57,898 bases of DNA from Ruminococcus sp. AM36-2AA (lineage in GTDB: Bacteria; Bacillota; Clostridia; Lachnospirales; Lachnospiraceae): assembly GCF_003461955.1 (NCBI RefSeq), contig NZ_QTYB01000014.1, forward strand, positions 35,852-93,749. The letters are read 5' to 3'. Below, in pieces: positions 1 through 8,598 of this stretch (the first letter of the stretch is position 1; each line of letters begins with the position of its first letter). Made by a program: the position numbers and the translations under genes. The notes below the pieces were generated by a model. The model worked only from the letters and a program-made list of their open reading frames with translations. It was not told the origin of the DNA and searched no databases.

Positions 1-2
1 TG

Positions 3-31
3 AAGCTCTGAGTAATCTCAGAGCTTTTTTT
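3..31 (+). terminator. Rho-independent terminator of an upstream gene
   Basis: A perfect 10-bp stem (arms 3-12 and 17-26) with a 4-nt loop runs into a T tract at 25-31. The gene it ends lies left of the window. From 32 to 211 I see no further gene or clear signal. Confidence 0.85.
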
Positions 32-211
32 GTATAAACAAAGAATGCAGTGGTTAAACATAAAAAATCCTCCGCTTTATTTTACAGCATTTCCATAAAT
101 TACTGCAGCAGGTTCAGAAATTCATACTCTGAACAACTTCCTTTTGATGCATTCATTTCCGGAACTGCTATAGGTGGCAGAGGATTTTTACGTTATGTGT
201 AGCGTAGTATC

Positions 212-427
212 TTATTCGGTTGCTTTTTCCTGATCGATCAGTGTGTAGAAAGTCAGAAGATAAAGCCCACATAAGCCAACAAGCCCGTAGATGATCCGGG
301 AAAGCCAGCTCATGCTTCCGAACAGAAACGCTACCAGATTAAAATTAAAGAAGCCGATCAGACCCCAGTTTATGGCGCCGACCACGGCAATGGTCAGAGC
401 AAAATACTGCAGACATTTATTTGCCAT
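212..427 (-). CDS. DUF378 family small membrane protein
   Basis: This 71-residue protein has two hydrophobic helices (about residues 8-35 and 42-62). The first carries the AINWGL signature and is followed by NFNLVAFLFG, both typical of the DUF378 (YuzA-like) family; the family's usual length is 65-80 residues. No biochemical role is established; location in the cytoplasmic membrane is inferred from the helices. The start is set by the ribosome binding site AAAGGATGG just upstream. It is transcribed away from the DUF5067-type gene, from which a minus-strand terminator separates it, so it is probably a single-gene unit. Confidence 0.85.
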   Translation of the reverse strand: MANKCLQYFALTIAVVGAINWGLIGFFNFNLVAFLFGSMSWLSRIIYGLVGLCGLYLLTFYTLIDQEKATE

Positions 428-497
428 AAGTCACCATCCTTTCGTTATACAGGAGATAGTTTTTCACGGAATCGAAAAAAATATACACGGGAATGAG

Positions 498-557
498 AAA
501 AAGAAAAAACGGAAATTTCTGACAGTCATGAAAAATCATGAAAGAGAAATTTCCGTT
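498..557 (-). terminator. Terminator of the DUF5067-type lipid/membrane protein gene
   Basis: Perfect 13-nt arms (508-520 and 545-557) enclose a 24-nt loop that contains a small inner stem. On the minus strand the stem is followed by TTTTTTCTTTTTC. It sits 45 nt downstream of the stop at 602. Confidence 0.85.
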
Positions 558-601
558 TTATTGAATTCAGATCAAAATATCTGCCTGACAATGCGGGTGC
601 T

Positions 602-1762
602 TTACTTCAGTTTCAGAACCTGGGAAGTTGTCTGTCCGCCGCTTACGTTGAGAGTTTCTTTTCCCTGAAGGGTCACATCACTGGTGGTATCTTTCAGAAG
701 AAATACCTGGCATACAGTGACAGTCTTTCCGGGATCAATGGTGTTCATGTAATTGTCTACAGCGTCATCGTTGGCTTCCGGATAAGTTCCTTCCAGAGAT
801 TCTCCGTTCTGGGAAGCCTGGAGAGTGAAGTCCACAAATGCGCTGGACTGGGAATCGCCAGAGTTTGTGTAATCGTAGTAGATCATCAGACATGGATTTC
901 CGCCGTAATCATTGGAGATTGCAAACTGCTTGAACCGGACGGAGAATTTGTCTGTTGTAATATCAATGGATGCGCCTGTAGCCTGTGTGGAATCAGAAGC
1001 GGCACCTGTGGATTCGGCGTCCGTACCGGAACTGTCTGCTGTGCTGTCATCTGTAAGCTGAGATGAAATTTCGTCTTTTACGCTTTTGAAGTTTGCACAC
1101 ATAACTTTGACAGTAGTATCATCCAGAGAAACGATCTTCCAGTCATTTCCAATCTTGATCAGCGGGTAAGTGATATCGATTTCGCTGTATTTCTCGTCAG
1201 CGGTGGAGGCATTTTCTGCAAGAAGAGAGGCAAGCATCTCCTGAATATCATCCTGCGTCATTTCTTTTCCGGCATAGGCGGCAACTGCGACTTTGCGGGT
1301 ATACTCCTGAATGGTAGCTGCGTAGATGTTGGTTCCATCGATATATTTCATATGGACGGTTACTTTTGCGGTGCCATTCTGGATGTCAAATTTGTTTTTG
1401 GTGATCTTGTAAGTCATTTTTTTGTTGACGGTAGTGAAGAAATCTGTGTAGGCGGAATCACGGATATCCGCATCATCCAGAGCACTGAGATCATGACTCT
1501 GGAGAAGGTTCTCCATGGTGGTAAAATCCATGTTCTGCATACCTGTGAGAAATTCTTCTGTGGCTGTTACCGGTTTATGGCGCTGAACCATATACCAGGC
1601 AGTTCCGCCGGCCACTGCAGCGATCAGAAGAATGATCAGGCATATCATAAGTGGTTTTTTGCTTTTTTTCTTTCTGCGTGGTGTATCCTCTTCGAAATCA
1701 TTGGAGATCAATGACCTGGAGAGCTCATCATCATAAAAATCATTATTGTCTTCTGTATTCAT
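602..1762 (-). CDS. membrane-anchored protein with C-terminal DUF5067-like domain
   Basis: This 386-residue protein has an acidic cytoplasmic N-terminus, a basic stretch (RRKKKSKK), one transmembrane helix at about residues 38-58 and a long extracellular part. The middle region (about 65-235) resembles NTF2/DUF4878-like helper domains of Gram-positive surface proteins. A Ser/Thr/Asp/Ala-rich linker (about 235-265) leads to a C-terminal beta-sandwich resembling DUF5067 (about 265-386), with the conserved LMIYYDYTN stretch. DUF5067 proteins are common exported proteins of Clostridia with no proven function. The gene is divergent from the hydrolase gene, with overlapping promoters between. The DUF5067 call comes from motif memory, so the family name is less sure than the topology. 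Confidence 0.75.
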   Translation of the reverse strand: MNTEDNNDFYDDELSRSLISNDFEEDTPRRKKKSKKPLMICLIILLIAAVAGGTAWYMVQRHKPVTATEEFLTGMQNMDFTTMENLLQSHDLSALDDADIRDSAYTDFFTTVNKKMTYKITKNKFDIQNGTAKVTVHMKYIDGTNIYAATIQEYTRKVAVAAYAGKEMTQDDIQEMLASLLAENASTADEKYSEIDITYPLIKIGNDWKIVSLDDTTVKVMCANFKSVKDEISSQLTDDSTADSSGTDAESTGAASDSTQATGASIDITTDKFSVRFKQFAISNDYGGNPCLMIYYDYTNSGDSQSSAFVDFTLQASQNGESLEGTYPEANDDAVDNYMNTIDPGKTVTVCQVFLLKDTTSDVTLQGKETLNVSGGQTTSQVLKLK

Positions 1763-1865
1763 TATTCCTCCTTATAATAAGTCATTCTGGTTTTCGGGTA
1801 AGATAAACCAGATACAGAGTTGCCGGATATGGAGTGAACCGTAACACATCTGGTTTACCGTAACG

Positions 1866-1894
1866 ATTATAACATAGGTTTACTGTTTGAGAAA
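1866..1894 (-). promoter_or_regulatory. Promoter for the DUF5067-type gene (extended -10)
   Basis: Read on the minus strand, TGTTATAAT (extended -10, hexamer 1866-1871) lies 17 bp from a weak -35 (TTTCTC, 1889-1894). It overlaps the divergent plus-strand promoter at 1887-1915, so the two transcription units may compete. Confidence 0.6.
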
Positions 1895-1915
1895 CCCCCT
1901 GTGTTATGATATACT
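1887..1915 (+). promoter_or_regulatory. Promoter for the alpha/beta hydrolase gene
   Basis: TTGAGA (1887-1892), a 17-bp spacer and TATACT (1910-1915) match the sigma-A consensus. The predicted start lies about 55 nt upstream of the hydrolase ATG. Confidence 0.65.
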
Positions 1916-1976
1916 CTAAGATACAAAAAAATGGTTGTGGCTGCGGAAAAAGCAGCAGAAAAAGATGAGGTGAAAT

Positions 1977-2915
1977 ATGATGCGAACAATTCAGTACTCA
2001 TTCCCTTCAAAAGCAGACGGACTGGAAATTTCCTGTCTGGCGGTGGTGCCGGAACTGGGACGTGATGAGAAATACAAAGGCATTATTCAGATTGTTCATG
2101 GGATGAGTGAATATAAGGAACGTTATCTTCCTTTTATGGAATATATGGCAGAACGGAAATATGTAAGTGTGATTCACGATCACCGCGGCCACGGAAAAAG
2201 TGTGCGGAGTAAAGAAGATCTTGGATATATGTATGGCGGCGGGGCAGATGCCATGCTGCAGGATATTCATACAGTAAATTGTCTGATCAGGGATCATTTC
2301 CCGGAGCTTCCGCTGATTCTTTTTGGCCATAGCATGGGCTCTCTGGCTGTTCGTGCTTATGCGGCTCACCATGATGGCTGTATGGATATGCTGATCGTCT
2401 GCGGCTCGCCCAGTTATAATGTGCTTCGACCGGTTGGAGTGGCTCTGGCAAAAGCGGAAAAAACTGTTTTTGGACCCAAACACAGTGCCGGCCTGATCGA
2501 GATGATGTCTTTTGGAAGCTATGCGATGCGGTTTAAAAAAGAGAAAAACCGTTTTTCATGGATCTGTTCTGATCCACAGGTTGTTAAGGATTATTCCGAT
2601 TCCGAGTACTGCGGATTTACTTTTACAGATGATGCATATCTGGCACTTTTTGACCTGATGAAAAGAGCGTACGATGTGAAACACTGGAAGTGTACGAAAC
2701 CGGAGATGCCGGTATTGTTTATCAGCGGAGCGGAGGACCCCTGTATGGGAAATGTACGGCAGTTTGCGAAGGCTGTTCGTGCCATGCGTCGAGCGGGATA
2801 CCGGGATGTCCGGGGGAAATTATATCCGGGAATGCGCCACGAGATTCTCAATGAGAAAGAACGGGAGAAGGTTTATCATGATATATTTATATATATCCAC
2901 AAAAAAAGACTTTGA
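1977..2915 (+). CDS. alpha/beta hydrolase, monoacylglycerol-lipase / serine aminopeptidase S33 type
   Basis: This 312-residue cytosolic hydrolase has the lysophospholipase/monoacylglycerol lipase layout. IVHGMSEYKERY (about 38-50) is the oxyanion-hole HG loop, HDHRGHGKS (about 68-76) is typical of the family, and GHSMGS (about 113-118) holds the nucleophile serine. The acid would be D255 in SGAEDP, and the histidine the one in MRHEILNE near the end. Substrate is probably a carboxylic ester such as a monoacylglycerol or lysolipid, which sequence cannot settle. The start is ATG at 1977 behind GAGGTG; a second ATG follows directly. The stop overlaps the -35 box of the malQ promoter. Confidence 0.85.
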   Translation: MMRTIQYSFPSKADGLEISCLAVVPELGRDEKYKGIIQIVHGMSEYKERYLPFMEYMAERKYVSVIHDHRGHGKSVRSKEDLGYMYGGGADAMLQDIHTVNCLIRDHFPELPLILFGHSMGSLAVRAYAAHHDGCMDMLIVCGSPSYNVLRPVGVALAKAEKTVFGPKHSAGLIEMMSFGSYAMRFKKEKNRFSWICSDPQVVKDYSDSEYCGFTFTDDAYLALFDLMKRAYDVKHWKCTKPEMPVLFISGAEDPCMGNVRQFAKAVRAMRRAGYRDVRGKLYPGMRHEILNEKEREKVYHDIFIYIHKKRL

Positions 2916-2940
2916 ACGCTCTGTGGCGGAGTGATATAAT
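2912..2940 (+). promoter_or_regulatory. Promoter for malQ
   Basis: TTGAAC (2912-2917), a 17-bp spacer and a perfect TATAAT (2935-2940). The -35 box covers the stop codon of the preceding hydrolase gene. Confidence 0.75.
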
Positions 2941-3012
2941 AAAGACCAGAGTGCTCCTGCAGACATCTGTGAGAGAGCGCAACTACTGAGAAAACAGGGG
3001 GATTCATAAATT

Positions 3013-4557
3013 ATGAGAGCAAGTGGAATTTTGCTTCCGGTATCCAGCCTTCCATCGAAATATGGAATAGGATGTTTTTCCGCAGAGGCGTATGAGTTTG
3101 TAGACCAGCTGGCAAGGGCAGGGCAGAAATACTGGCAGATCCTTCCTCTTGGACCTACCGGATATGGAGACTCACCGTACCAGTCTTTTTCCACCTTTGC
3201 GGGAAATCCGTATTTTATTGATCTGGAAGCTTTTGTGAAAGCAGGTTGCCTGGATGAAAGTGACTGTGAGAACTGCGACTGGGGTGGAAGTGAGAGTTAT
3301 GTGGATTATGAGAAGATTTATAATTCCAGATTCCGTCTCTTAAGAAAAGCATTTGAAAATTATGACTGTGAAGGAGATTTGTCCTATCAGAAGTTTATAA
3401 ATGAAAATGCTGCCTGGCTGGAAGATTACAGCCTGTATATGGCCATCAAGGACAGCCTGAACGGGATCAGCTGGATCGAATGGCCAAAAGAACTTAAAAA
3501 CAGAGAAAAAGATGCGCTGGCTGAGGCAAGAGAAAAACTTACGAAAGAAGTGGGCTTTTACTGTTTCCAGCAGTACTGGTTTTTTAAACAGTGGACAGAG
3601 CTGAAAACTTATGCAAATGAGAAAGGCGTGGAGATCATTGGAGATGTACCGATCTACGTTGCGTTTGACAGTGCGGATGCATGGGCACAGCCGGAACTGT
3701 TCCAGTTTGACGAGAATAATATTCCGGTTGGGGTTGCCGGATGCCCGCCGGATGCTTTTTCCGCTACCGGGCAGCTCTGGGGAAATCCGCTTTATGACTG
3801 GGAGTACCATAAGAAGACCGGTTATGCATGGTGGACACGCCGGATGGCCAACTGTATGAAACTCTATGATGTGGTGAGAATTGATCATTTCAGAGGATTT
3901 GACGAATATTATTCTATTCCATACGGGGATAAGACTGCGGAGTTCGGCCACTGGGAAAAGGGACCGGGAATAGATCTGTTCCGTACTCTCGAAAAAAATC
4001 TGGGAAAACTGGACGTGATCGCGGAGGACCTTGGTCTTCTTACAGACAGTGTCATTGAGATGGTGGAAGAATCCGGCTTTCCGGGAATGAAGGTTCTTCA
4101 GTTTGCGTTTGATGAGAATGAAGACAGTCCATATCTGACACACAGATATGAAAGGAACTGTATTGTATACACAGGAACTCATGATAATGAGACCACAAGG
4201 GGCTGGTTCCGTAATTTAAGTCAGCATGACCGGAACTTTGCCAAAGCTTATATCGGCTGTGAGGGCAAACATGAGACCGCGGCAGTATGGAGCCTGATCC
4301 GCGCAGCCATGTCCAGCGTAGCAGACCGCTGTGTGATCCCGGTACAGGATTATCTTTGCCTTGGAAATGAGGCAAGGATCAATGAGCCGTCAACTCTTGG
4401 TGATAACTGGAAGTGGCGTATGAAAAAAGGTCAGCTCAATGAAAAAATCATTGAGAAGATTTATAAAATGACAAAACTTTACGGAAGACTTGTAAAAGAA
4501 GAGCCAGAAGAGAAAGAAAAAACAGAGTCTGACGTAGAAATGATATCTGACAAATAA
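3013..4557 (+). CDS. malQ: 4-alpha-glucanotransferase (amylomaltase)
   Basis: The 514-residue protein belongs to glycoside hydrolase family 77, which moves maltooligosaccharide chains between acceptors in glycogen and maltodextrin use. Visible family features are the N-terminal RASGILLPVSSLPSKYGIG, GDVPIYVAFDSADAW (about 213-227), VRIDHFRGFDEYYSIP around the nucleophile Asp (about 292), AEDLG (about 336-340, acid/base Glu) and YTGTHDNET (about 387-395). Length is normal. It has its own promoter and is followed closely by a small membrane-protein gene, probably co-transcribed. The last ~25 residues are charged and non-conserved. No other maltodextrin gene is nearby. Confidence 0.95.
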   Translation: MRASGILLPVSSLPSKYGIGCFSAEAYEFVDQLARAGQKYWQILPLGPTGYGDSPYQSFSTFAGNPYFIDLEAFVKAGCLDESDCENCDWGGSESYVDYEKIYNSRFRLLRKAFENYDCEGDLSYQKFINENAAWLEDYSLYMAIKDSLNGISWIEWPKELKNREKDALAEAREKLTKEVGFYCFQQYWFFKQWTELKTYANEKGVEIIGDVPIYVAFDSADAWAQPELFQFDENNIPVGVAGCPPDAFSATGQLWGNPLYDWEYHKKTGYAWWTRRMANCMKLYDVVRIDHFRGFDEYYSIPYGDKTAEFGHWEKGPGIDLFRTLEKNLGKLDVIAEDLGLLTDSVIEMVEESGFPGMKVLQFAFDENEDSPYLTHRYERNCIVYTGTHDNETTRGWFRNLSQHDRNFAKAYIGCEGKHETAAVWSLIRAAMSSVADRCVIPVQDYLCLGNEARINEPSTLGDNWKWRMKKGQLNEKIIEKIYKMTKLYGRLVKEEPEEKEKTESDVEMISDK

Positions 4558-4594
4558 AAAATGCCAGAATATCAGAAAGGATAAAAGATACATC

Positions 4595-5026
4595 ATGGAA
4601 GAACAGAAAACAGAAAATAAGGAAGAGCTGCAGCAGGAGACTACGGAAGAAAAGAATTCCGATCAGGGAAATTCTTCCACAAGAAGCAGCCTTCTGTGGA
4701 TCTTCGCAGGGGGTTATCTTGTGTATACGGGATATCGTCTCTGCGCCAATGTTATAAGCGGGGCAGAAGACTCCAGTACGGGATTTCTGGTAGCAGGTGG
4801 TATTTTTGTTGTGATCGGGGCAGTGCTTCTGATCATGGCAGTCCGTAACCTTGCAAAAGCAGGTGCACAGAAACACGAGATGGAAGAAGCGGCAACGAAA
4901 AAAGCAGCAGAGGAAACCGCCAAAGATCCGGAGATTGCGGCAGCTGGAAAAAAACGCATGTCTATTGCACAGCGGGCACATCTGGCAGAGAATCTTGATG
5001 ATGCACCGGAGGAAGAAGCAAAATAA
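4595..5026 (+). CDS. small two-helix membrane protein, unknown function
   Basis: I do not recognise a family. The 143-residue product has a Glu/Gln-rich N-terminus (about 1-30), two hydrophobic helices (about 33-53 and 62-85) with a short loop, and a long Ala/Glu/Lys-rich C-terminal tail that should be cytoplasmic and helical (about 86-143). It follows malQ by 37 nt and ends just before a strong terminator, so it is likely the last gene of a malQ unit. The ribosome binding site AAAGGA is somewhat far (about 12 nt) from the start. Confidence 0.65.
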   Translation: MEEQKTENKEELQQETTEEKNSDQGNSSTRSSLLWIFAGGYLVYTGYRLCANVISGAEDSSTGFLVAGGIFVVIGAVLLIMAVRNLAKAGAQKHEMEEAATKKAAEETAKDPEIAAAGKKRMSIAQRAHLAENLDDAPEEEAK

Positions 5027-5074
5027 AATACGGATGCGGGATAGCTCCTGCCAGGATATGACACATATAAGCAT

Positions 5075-5130
5075 AAAAAACGGAACATCAGGAGGGGGAA
5101 AATGATTTCTTCCAGGGATGTTCCGTTTTT
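5075..5130 (+). terminator. Bidirectional terminator after the malQ unit
   Basis: Perfect 13-nt arms (5077-5089 and 5117-5129) have A-rich sequence on the left and a T run on the right. It can also stop minus-strand transcription coming from the VanZ-like gene. Confidence 0.85.
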
Positions 5131-5202
5131 AATTGAGTAAGTTGTGTGTCATATATTCGGTGCAGAGTTGTCAAAGGGAATGGATGATTTGTCTCGCCTG
5201 AC

Positions 5203-5733
5203 TTATCTGCGTTTTGGGGTTTTTCGACGTTTTTTTCGTGATTTTTTGTTGCCGGGAGTGTGTAAGGTAGACCAGCAGAACGCCTGTACCAGTAAAATTC
5301 CGATCAGCGCTCCACAGCTGTCAATTCCCACATCCCTTACAGAAGGCCCGCGGGCGTCCACAAAAGACTGATGATATTCGTCCAGGCCGGCAAAACCCAC
5401 ACATACAAATCCTGCAAGAAGCATCAGCCAGATTCCCCGGACTCCGTAAACATAAAGCGGGAAGGAAATGGAGATGGACAACAGACAGTATTCGGTCATA
5501 TGGGCAGCCTTCCGTACATAAAACTCGATATGGGATGCCTCCTGGGAAAGCTGATCCGGGCTTTTTCCTGTGGCAAGTATTTCATTTTTTGTTTCTACGA
5601 TCTGATAGCTGACTTTATAACTCAGGGCACCGGAAACTTCTCCGGTCTGTGCGGAAAAAGAGTAGATCACGCACATCATCAGGATCGCAGGTGCAAAAGA
5701 AAATGGTTTTAATAATGTAATCAGTATTTTCAT
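5203..5733 (-). CDS. VanZ family membrane protein
   Basis: The 176-residue protein shows the VanZ-like pattern. Helix 1 (about 8-28) carries IYSFSAQTG. A cytoplasmic segment leads to FYVRKAAHMTEYCLL (about 70-84). Helices follow, then GLDEYHQSFVDARGPSVRDVGIDSCG (a family hallmark, cited in parts: DEYHQSF, then SVRDVGID) before the last helix. VanZ-like proteins are membrane proteins; the founding member gives low-level teicoplanin resistance, but most family members have no proven role. The C-terminus is very basic (KKSRKKRRKTPKRR). The ribosome binding site is weak, and the gene is divergent from thyA. Confidence 0.88.
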   Translation of the reverse strand: MKILITLLKPFSFAPAILMMCVIYSFSAQTGEVSGALSYKVSYQIVETKNEILATGKSPDQLSQEASHIEFYVRKAAHMTEYCLLSISISFPLYVYGVRGIWLMLLAGFVCVGFAGLDEYHQSFVDARGPSVRDVGIDSCGALIGILLVQAFCWSTLHTPGNKKSRKKRRKTPKRR

Positions 5734-5831
5734 GGCTTCAATATAGCACTGTTGTCTGGAAAAGTCCAGAAAAATATAGAAAAAGAACAGAGGGAGAAGA
5801 AAAAGGGACGGAGGAGATGAAAGGGGGAAGT

Positions 5832-5861
5832 GGACAGTAAAGACTAAAATGTGTTAGAATA
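5832..5861 (+). promoter_or_regulatory. Promoter for thyA-folA
   Basis: TGGACA (5832-5837), an 18-bp spacer and TAGAAT (5856-5861) preceded by TGT (extended -10). The predicted transcript has a leader of about 75 nt before thyA. Confidence 0.65.
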
Positions 5862-5944
5862 TAAAATAAATTTCAGGGGTATTTTTAAGAAAAAAGAATA
5901 TTTCCGGGAGCGAACAGAAGAAAATCACAGGGAGGAATCAGATA

Positions 5945-6793
5945 ATGAGTCTTGCAGACAATATATTCATTGACATGTGCAAAGATGTCATAGAAAACGG
6001 AACCAGCACAGAGGGAGAGAAGGTACGTCCGGTGTGGGAGGATGGAACTCCGGCTTATACCATCAAGAGATTTGGTGTTGTGAACCGTTATGATCTCCGC
6101 AGGGAATTTCCGGCGCTGACTTTGAGAAGAACTGCATTAAAGAGTGCCATGGATGAGATTTTGTGGATCTGGCAGCAGAAATCCAACAATATCCATGATC
6201 TTCACAGCCATATCTGGGACAGCTGGGCAGATGAGAACGGCTCCATCGGAAAAGCCTACGGCTATCAGCTGGGTGTGAAACATCAGTATAAAGAAGGAAT
6301 GATGGATCAGGTGGACCGGGTACTTTTTGATCTTAAGAACAATCCTTACAGCAGAAGGATCATGACCAATATTTATGTACATCAGGATCTTCATGAAATG
6401 AATCTTTACCCATGTGCCTATTCCATGACATTTAATGTGACCAAAGAACCGGGAAAAGACAAACTGGTCCTGAATGCTGTTCTGAATCAGAGATCTCAGG
6501 ATATTCTGGCGGCAAATAACTGGAATGTGTGCCAGTATTCTCTTCTTCTGATGATGATTGCGCAAGCCTGTGATATGGAAGCAGGGGAGCTTGTTCATGT
6601 AATTGCAGACTGTCATATTTATGATCGTCATATTCCGGTGATCAAGGAACTGATCTCCAGAAAACCGTATCCTGCACCAACGGTAAAACTGAATCCGGAG
6701 ATCAAAGATTTTTATAAATTTACAACCGATGATCTGATCGTGGAGAATTATGAGACATGGCCGCAGATCAAAAATATTCCGATTGCGGTATAA
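5945..6793 (+). CDS. thyA: thymidylate synthase (B. subtilis ThyA-like subtype)
   Basis: Methylates dUMP to dTMP with methylenetetrahydrofolate. The 282-residue protein keeps the fold markers SRRIMTN (phosphate-binding arginines, about 119-125), the nucleophile Cys in LYPCAYSM (about 157-164), the GDCHIY-equivalent ADCHIYDRHI (about 220-229) and the C-terminal IAV. Its active-site context is PCAY instead of the common PCH, and NWNVCQY replaces the usual PFN stretch. It therefore resembles the divergent ThyA of B. subtilis rather than E. coli ThyA. It is 25 nt upstream of folA, whose product recycles the dihydrofolate that ThyA makes. Confidence 0.93.
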   Translation: MSLADNIFIDMCKDVIENGTSTEGEKVRPVWEDGTPAYTIKRFGVVNRYDLRREFPALTLRRTALKSAMDEILWIWQQKSNNIHDLHSHIWDSWADENGSIGKAYGYQLGVKHQYKEGMMDQVDRVLFDLKNNPYSRRIMTNIYVHQDLHEMNLYPCAYSMTFNVTKEPGKDKLVLNAVLNQRSQDILAANNWNVCQYSLLLMMIAQACDMEAGELVHVIADCHIYDRHIPVIKELISRKPYPAPTVKLNPEIKDFYKFTTDDLIVENYETWPQIKNIPIAV

Positions 6794-6818
6794 TTGTATA
6801 TAAAGAAAGGAAATCAGG

Positions 6819-7313
6819 ATGAATATTATTGTTGCAGCAGATAAAAACTGGGGAATTGGAAGAAACAATGAACTTCTGGTAAGCATTCCTGCAGATATGA
6901 AAATGTTCCGCGAGGAAACTACAGGAAAAGTGGTTGTTATGGGAAGAAAGACTTTGGAGTCTTTTCCTAACGGACTTCCTCTTAAAAACAGAACCAATAT
7001 CGTAATTACCGGAAATAAGGATTATCAGGTAAAAGGTGCGGTGGTTGTTCACAGCATCGAAGAAGCGCTGAAAGAAGTGGAAAAATATCCGGCACAGGAT
7101 GTGTACTGCATCGGCGGAGACAGTATTTACAGACAGATGCTTCCCTACTGTGATGTGGCTCATGTGACCAAGATTGATTTTGCGTATGAAGCAGATGCAT
7201 ATTTCCCGGATCTGGATGAGGATCCGGACTGGGAAGTTACTGCGGAGAGTGAAGAACAGACGTATTTTGATCTGGAATATACTTTTGTAAAATACGAAAG
7301 AAAAGATAAATAA
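6819..7313 (+). CDS. folA: dihydrofolate reductase
   Basis: The 164-residue enzyme reduces dihydrofolate to tetrahydrofolate with NADPH. Family features are IVAADKNWGIGRNNELLVSIP (substrate loop, about 4-24; cited by position), FREETTGKVVVMGRKTLES (about 31-49), and YCIGGDSIYRQMLP (about 94-107, NADPH-binding GG). The acidic catalytic residue usually present near position 27 is the Asp of PADMK. Normal length. It follows thyA by 25 nt with RBS AAAGGAAATC and ends at a strong terminator, so thyA-folA form a dTMP-synthesis operon. Confidence 0.95.
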   Translation: MNIIVAADKNWGIGRNNELLVSIPADMKMFREETTGKVVVMGRKTLESFPNGLPLKNRTNIVITGNKDYQVKGAVVVHSIEEALKEVEKYPAQDVYCIGGDSIYRQMLPYCDVAHVTKIDFAYEADAYFPDLDEDPDWEVTAESEEQTYFDLEYTFVKYERKDK

Positions 7314-7342
7314 TGTGAGCACAAAGCATAAGGCAGAATAGA

Positions 7343-7379
7343 AAACAGGCCGCCGGTAAAAATCCGGCAGCCTGTTTTT
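7343..7379 (+). terminator. Terminator between convergent folA and ilvE
   Basis: Stem AACAGGC/GCCTGTT extended by GCCGG/CCGGC across one bulge, followed by TTTTTG on the plus strand. The minus strand has a weaker T tract, so it may serve both genes. Confidence 0.82.
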
Positions 7380-7422
7380 GCTCTTAAAATGCTATGTATA
7401 AATCCAAAAATCTGGTAATGGA

Positions 7423-8448
7423 TTACTCGATTACGTGGATCCATCCTTTCGGAGCTTCGATGCGTCCCATCTGGATACCTGTCAGTGTGTCGTACAGCTT
7501 CTGGATAACCGGACCCATTTTCTCCATTCCGCTTGGGAAGCAGATTTCTTTGCCGTGGTCGTTGATCTTTCCAACTGGAGAGATAACAGCAGCAGTACCG
7601 CAAAGACCACACTCTGCGAAATCTTTCACTTCGTCGAAGTAGATCTCACGCTCCTCAGCTTCCAGTCCAAGGTACTCTTTTGCAACGTAGATCAGGGAAC
7701 GACGTGTGATGGATGGAAGGATGCTGTCAGACTTCGGTGTTACAACCTTGCCGTCTTTTGTAACGAAGATGAAGTTTGCACCGCCTGTCTCTTCAACTTT
7801 TGTACGGGTCTTAGGATCAAGGTACATATTCTCATCAAATCCCTGTTTGTGAGCATCTACGATAGCGTGAAGGCTCATTGCGTAGTTCAGGCCGGCTTTG
7901 ATGTTACCAGTTCCGCAAGGTGCGGCACGGTCAAAGTCACTGACACGGATCGTGATCGGTTTAGCGCCGCCTTTGAAGTACGGTCCAACCGGTGTTGTGA
8001 GGATGCGGAACTGATATTCGTCAGCCGGTTTAACACCGATTACAGCGTTGGAACCGAACATGTACGGACGAAGATAGAGAGTTGCGCCTGAACCATATGG
8101 CGGAACCCATGCGTCATTCGCCTTGACAACCTGCTCAACAGCGTCGATGAATCTCTCTTTCGGGAATACCGGCATCTCAAGTCTTGCAGCAGAAGCAGCG
8201 ATACGCTCTGCGTTCAGGTCAGGACGGAAAGTAACGATATGTCCGTCTTCTGTTGTGTAAGCTTTCAGTCCTTCGAATACACTCTGTGAATACTGAAGTA
8301 CACCAGCGCACTCATTCAGTACGATGTTAGGGTCTGTGCTTAAAGTACCCTCATCCCATTTTCCATCTTTAAAATTAGACACGTATCTGTAGTCGGTTGG
8401 CATGTATCCAAATCCGATGCTGGACCAGTCAATGTTCTTTTTTTCCAT
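7423..8448 (-). CDS. ilvE: branched-chain amino acid aminotransferase
   Basis: The 341-residue PLP enzyme interconverts Leu/Ile/Val and their 2-oxo acids with glutamate. It is a fold-type IV aminotransferase of the longer BCAT2-like class: QSVFEGLKAYTTEDG (about 55-69), RPDLNAERIAASAARLEMP (about 76-94), GSGATLYLRPYMFGS (about 118-132), and GTGNIKAGLNYAMSL (about 188-202), whose Lys (about 193) binds PLP. EETGGANFIFV (about 224-234) is also conserved. Normal length. Own promoter on the minus strand; the 5' leader is too short for a T-box and no CodY box is visible, although this gene is a CodY target in some relatives. Confidence 0.94.
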   Translation of the reverse strand: MEKKNIDWSSIGFGYMPTDYRYVSNFKDGKWDEGTLSTDPNIVLNECAGVLQYSQSVFEGLKAYTTEDGHIVTFRPDLNAERIAASAARLEMPVFPKERFIDAVEQVVKANDAWVPPYGSGATLYLRPYMFGSNAVIGVKPADEYQFRILTTPVGPYFKGGAKPITIRVSDFDRAAPCGTGNIKAGLNYAMSLHAIVDAHKQGFDENMYLDPKTRTKVEETGGANFIFVTKDGKVVTPKSDSILPSITRRSLIYVAKEYLGLEAEEREIYFDEVKDFAECGLCGTAAVISPVGKINDHGKEICFPSGMEKMGPVIQKLYDTLTGIQMGRIEAPKGWIHVIE

Positions 8449-8484
8449 AACGATTCCTCCGTTTACGAATTTTTACTTTTTACC

Positions 8485-8513
8485 ATTGTAAAACTTTTAC
8501 GTGCTGACTTCAA
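8485..8513 (-). promoter_or_regulatory. Promoter for ilvE
   Basis: On the minus strand TTGAAG (8508-8513), a 17-bp spacer and TACAAT (8485-8490), about 37 nt before the start codon; RBS ACGGAGGAA. Confidence 0.72.
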
Positions 8514-8541
8514 TAGTTTTTTGCGCCTTTTCTGCATTTGC

Positions 8542-8570
8542 TTGTAATTTTAACGGGAGTTCGCTATAAT
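8542..8570 (+). promoter_or_regulatory. Promoter for xpaC-telA
   Basis: TTGTAA (8542-8547), a 17-bp spacer and a perfect TATAAT (8565-8570), about 29 nt before the xpaC-like start. Confidence 0.75.
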
Positions 8571-8598
8571 AAAAGCTATCTATGGACTGGAGGAAAAA

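Noticed and set aside
8449..8598. T-box or CodY site controlling ilvE
   Set aside because: The leader is only about 30 nt long and no AATTTTCWGAAAATT-like stretch is found there.
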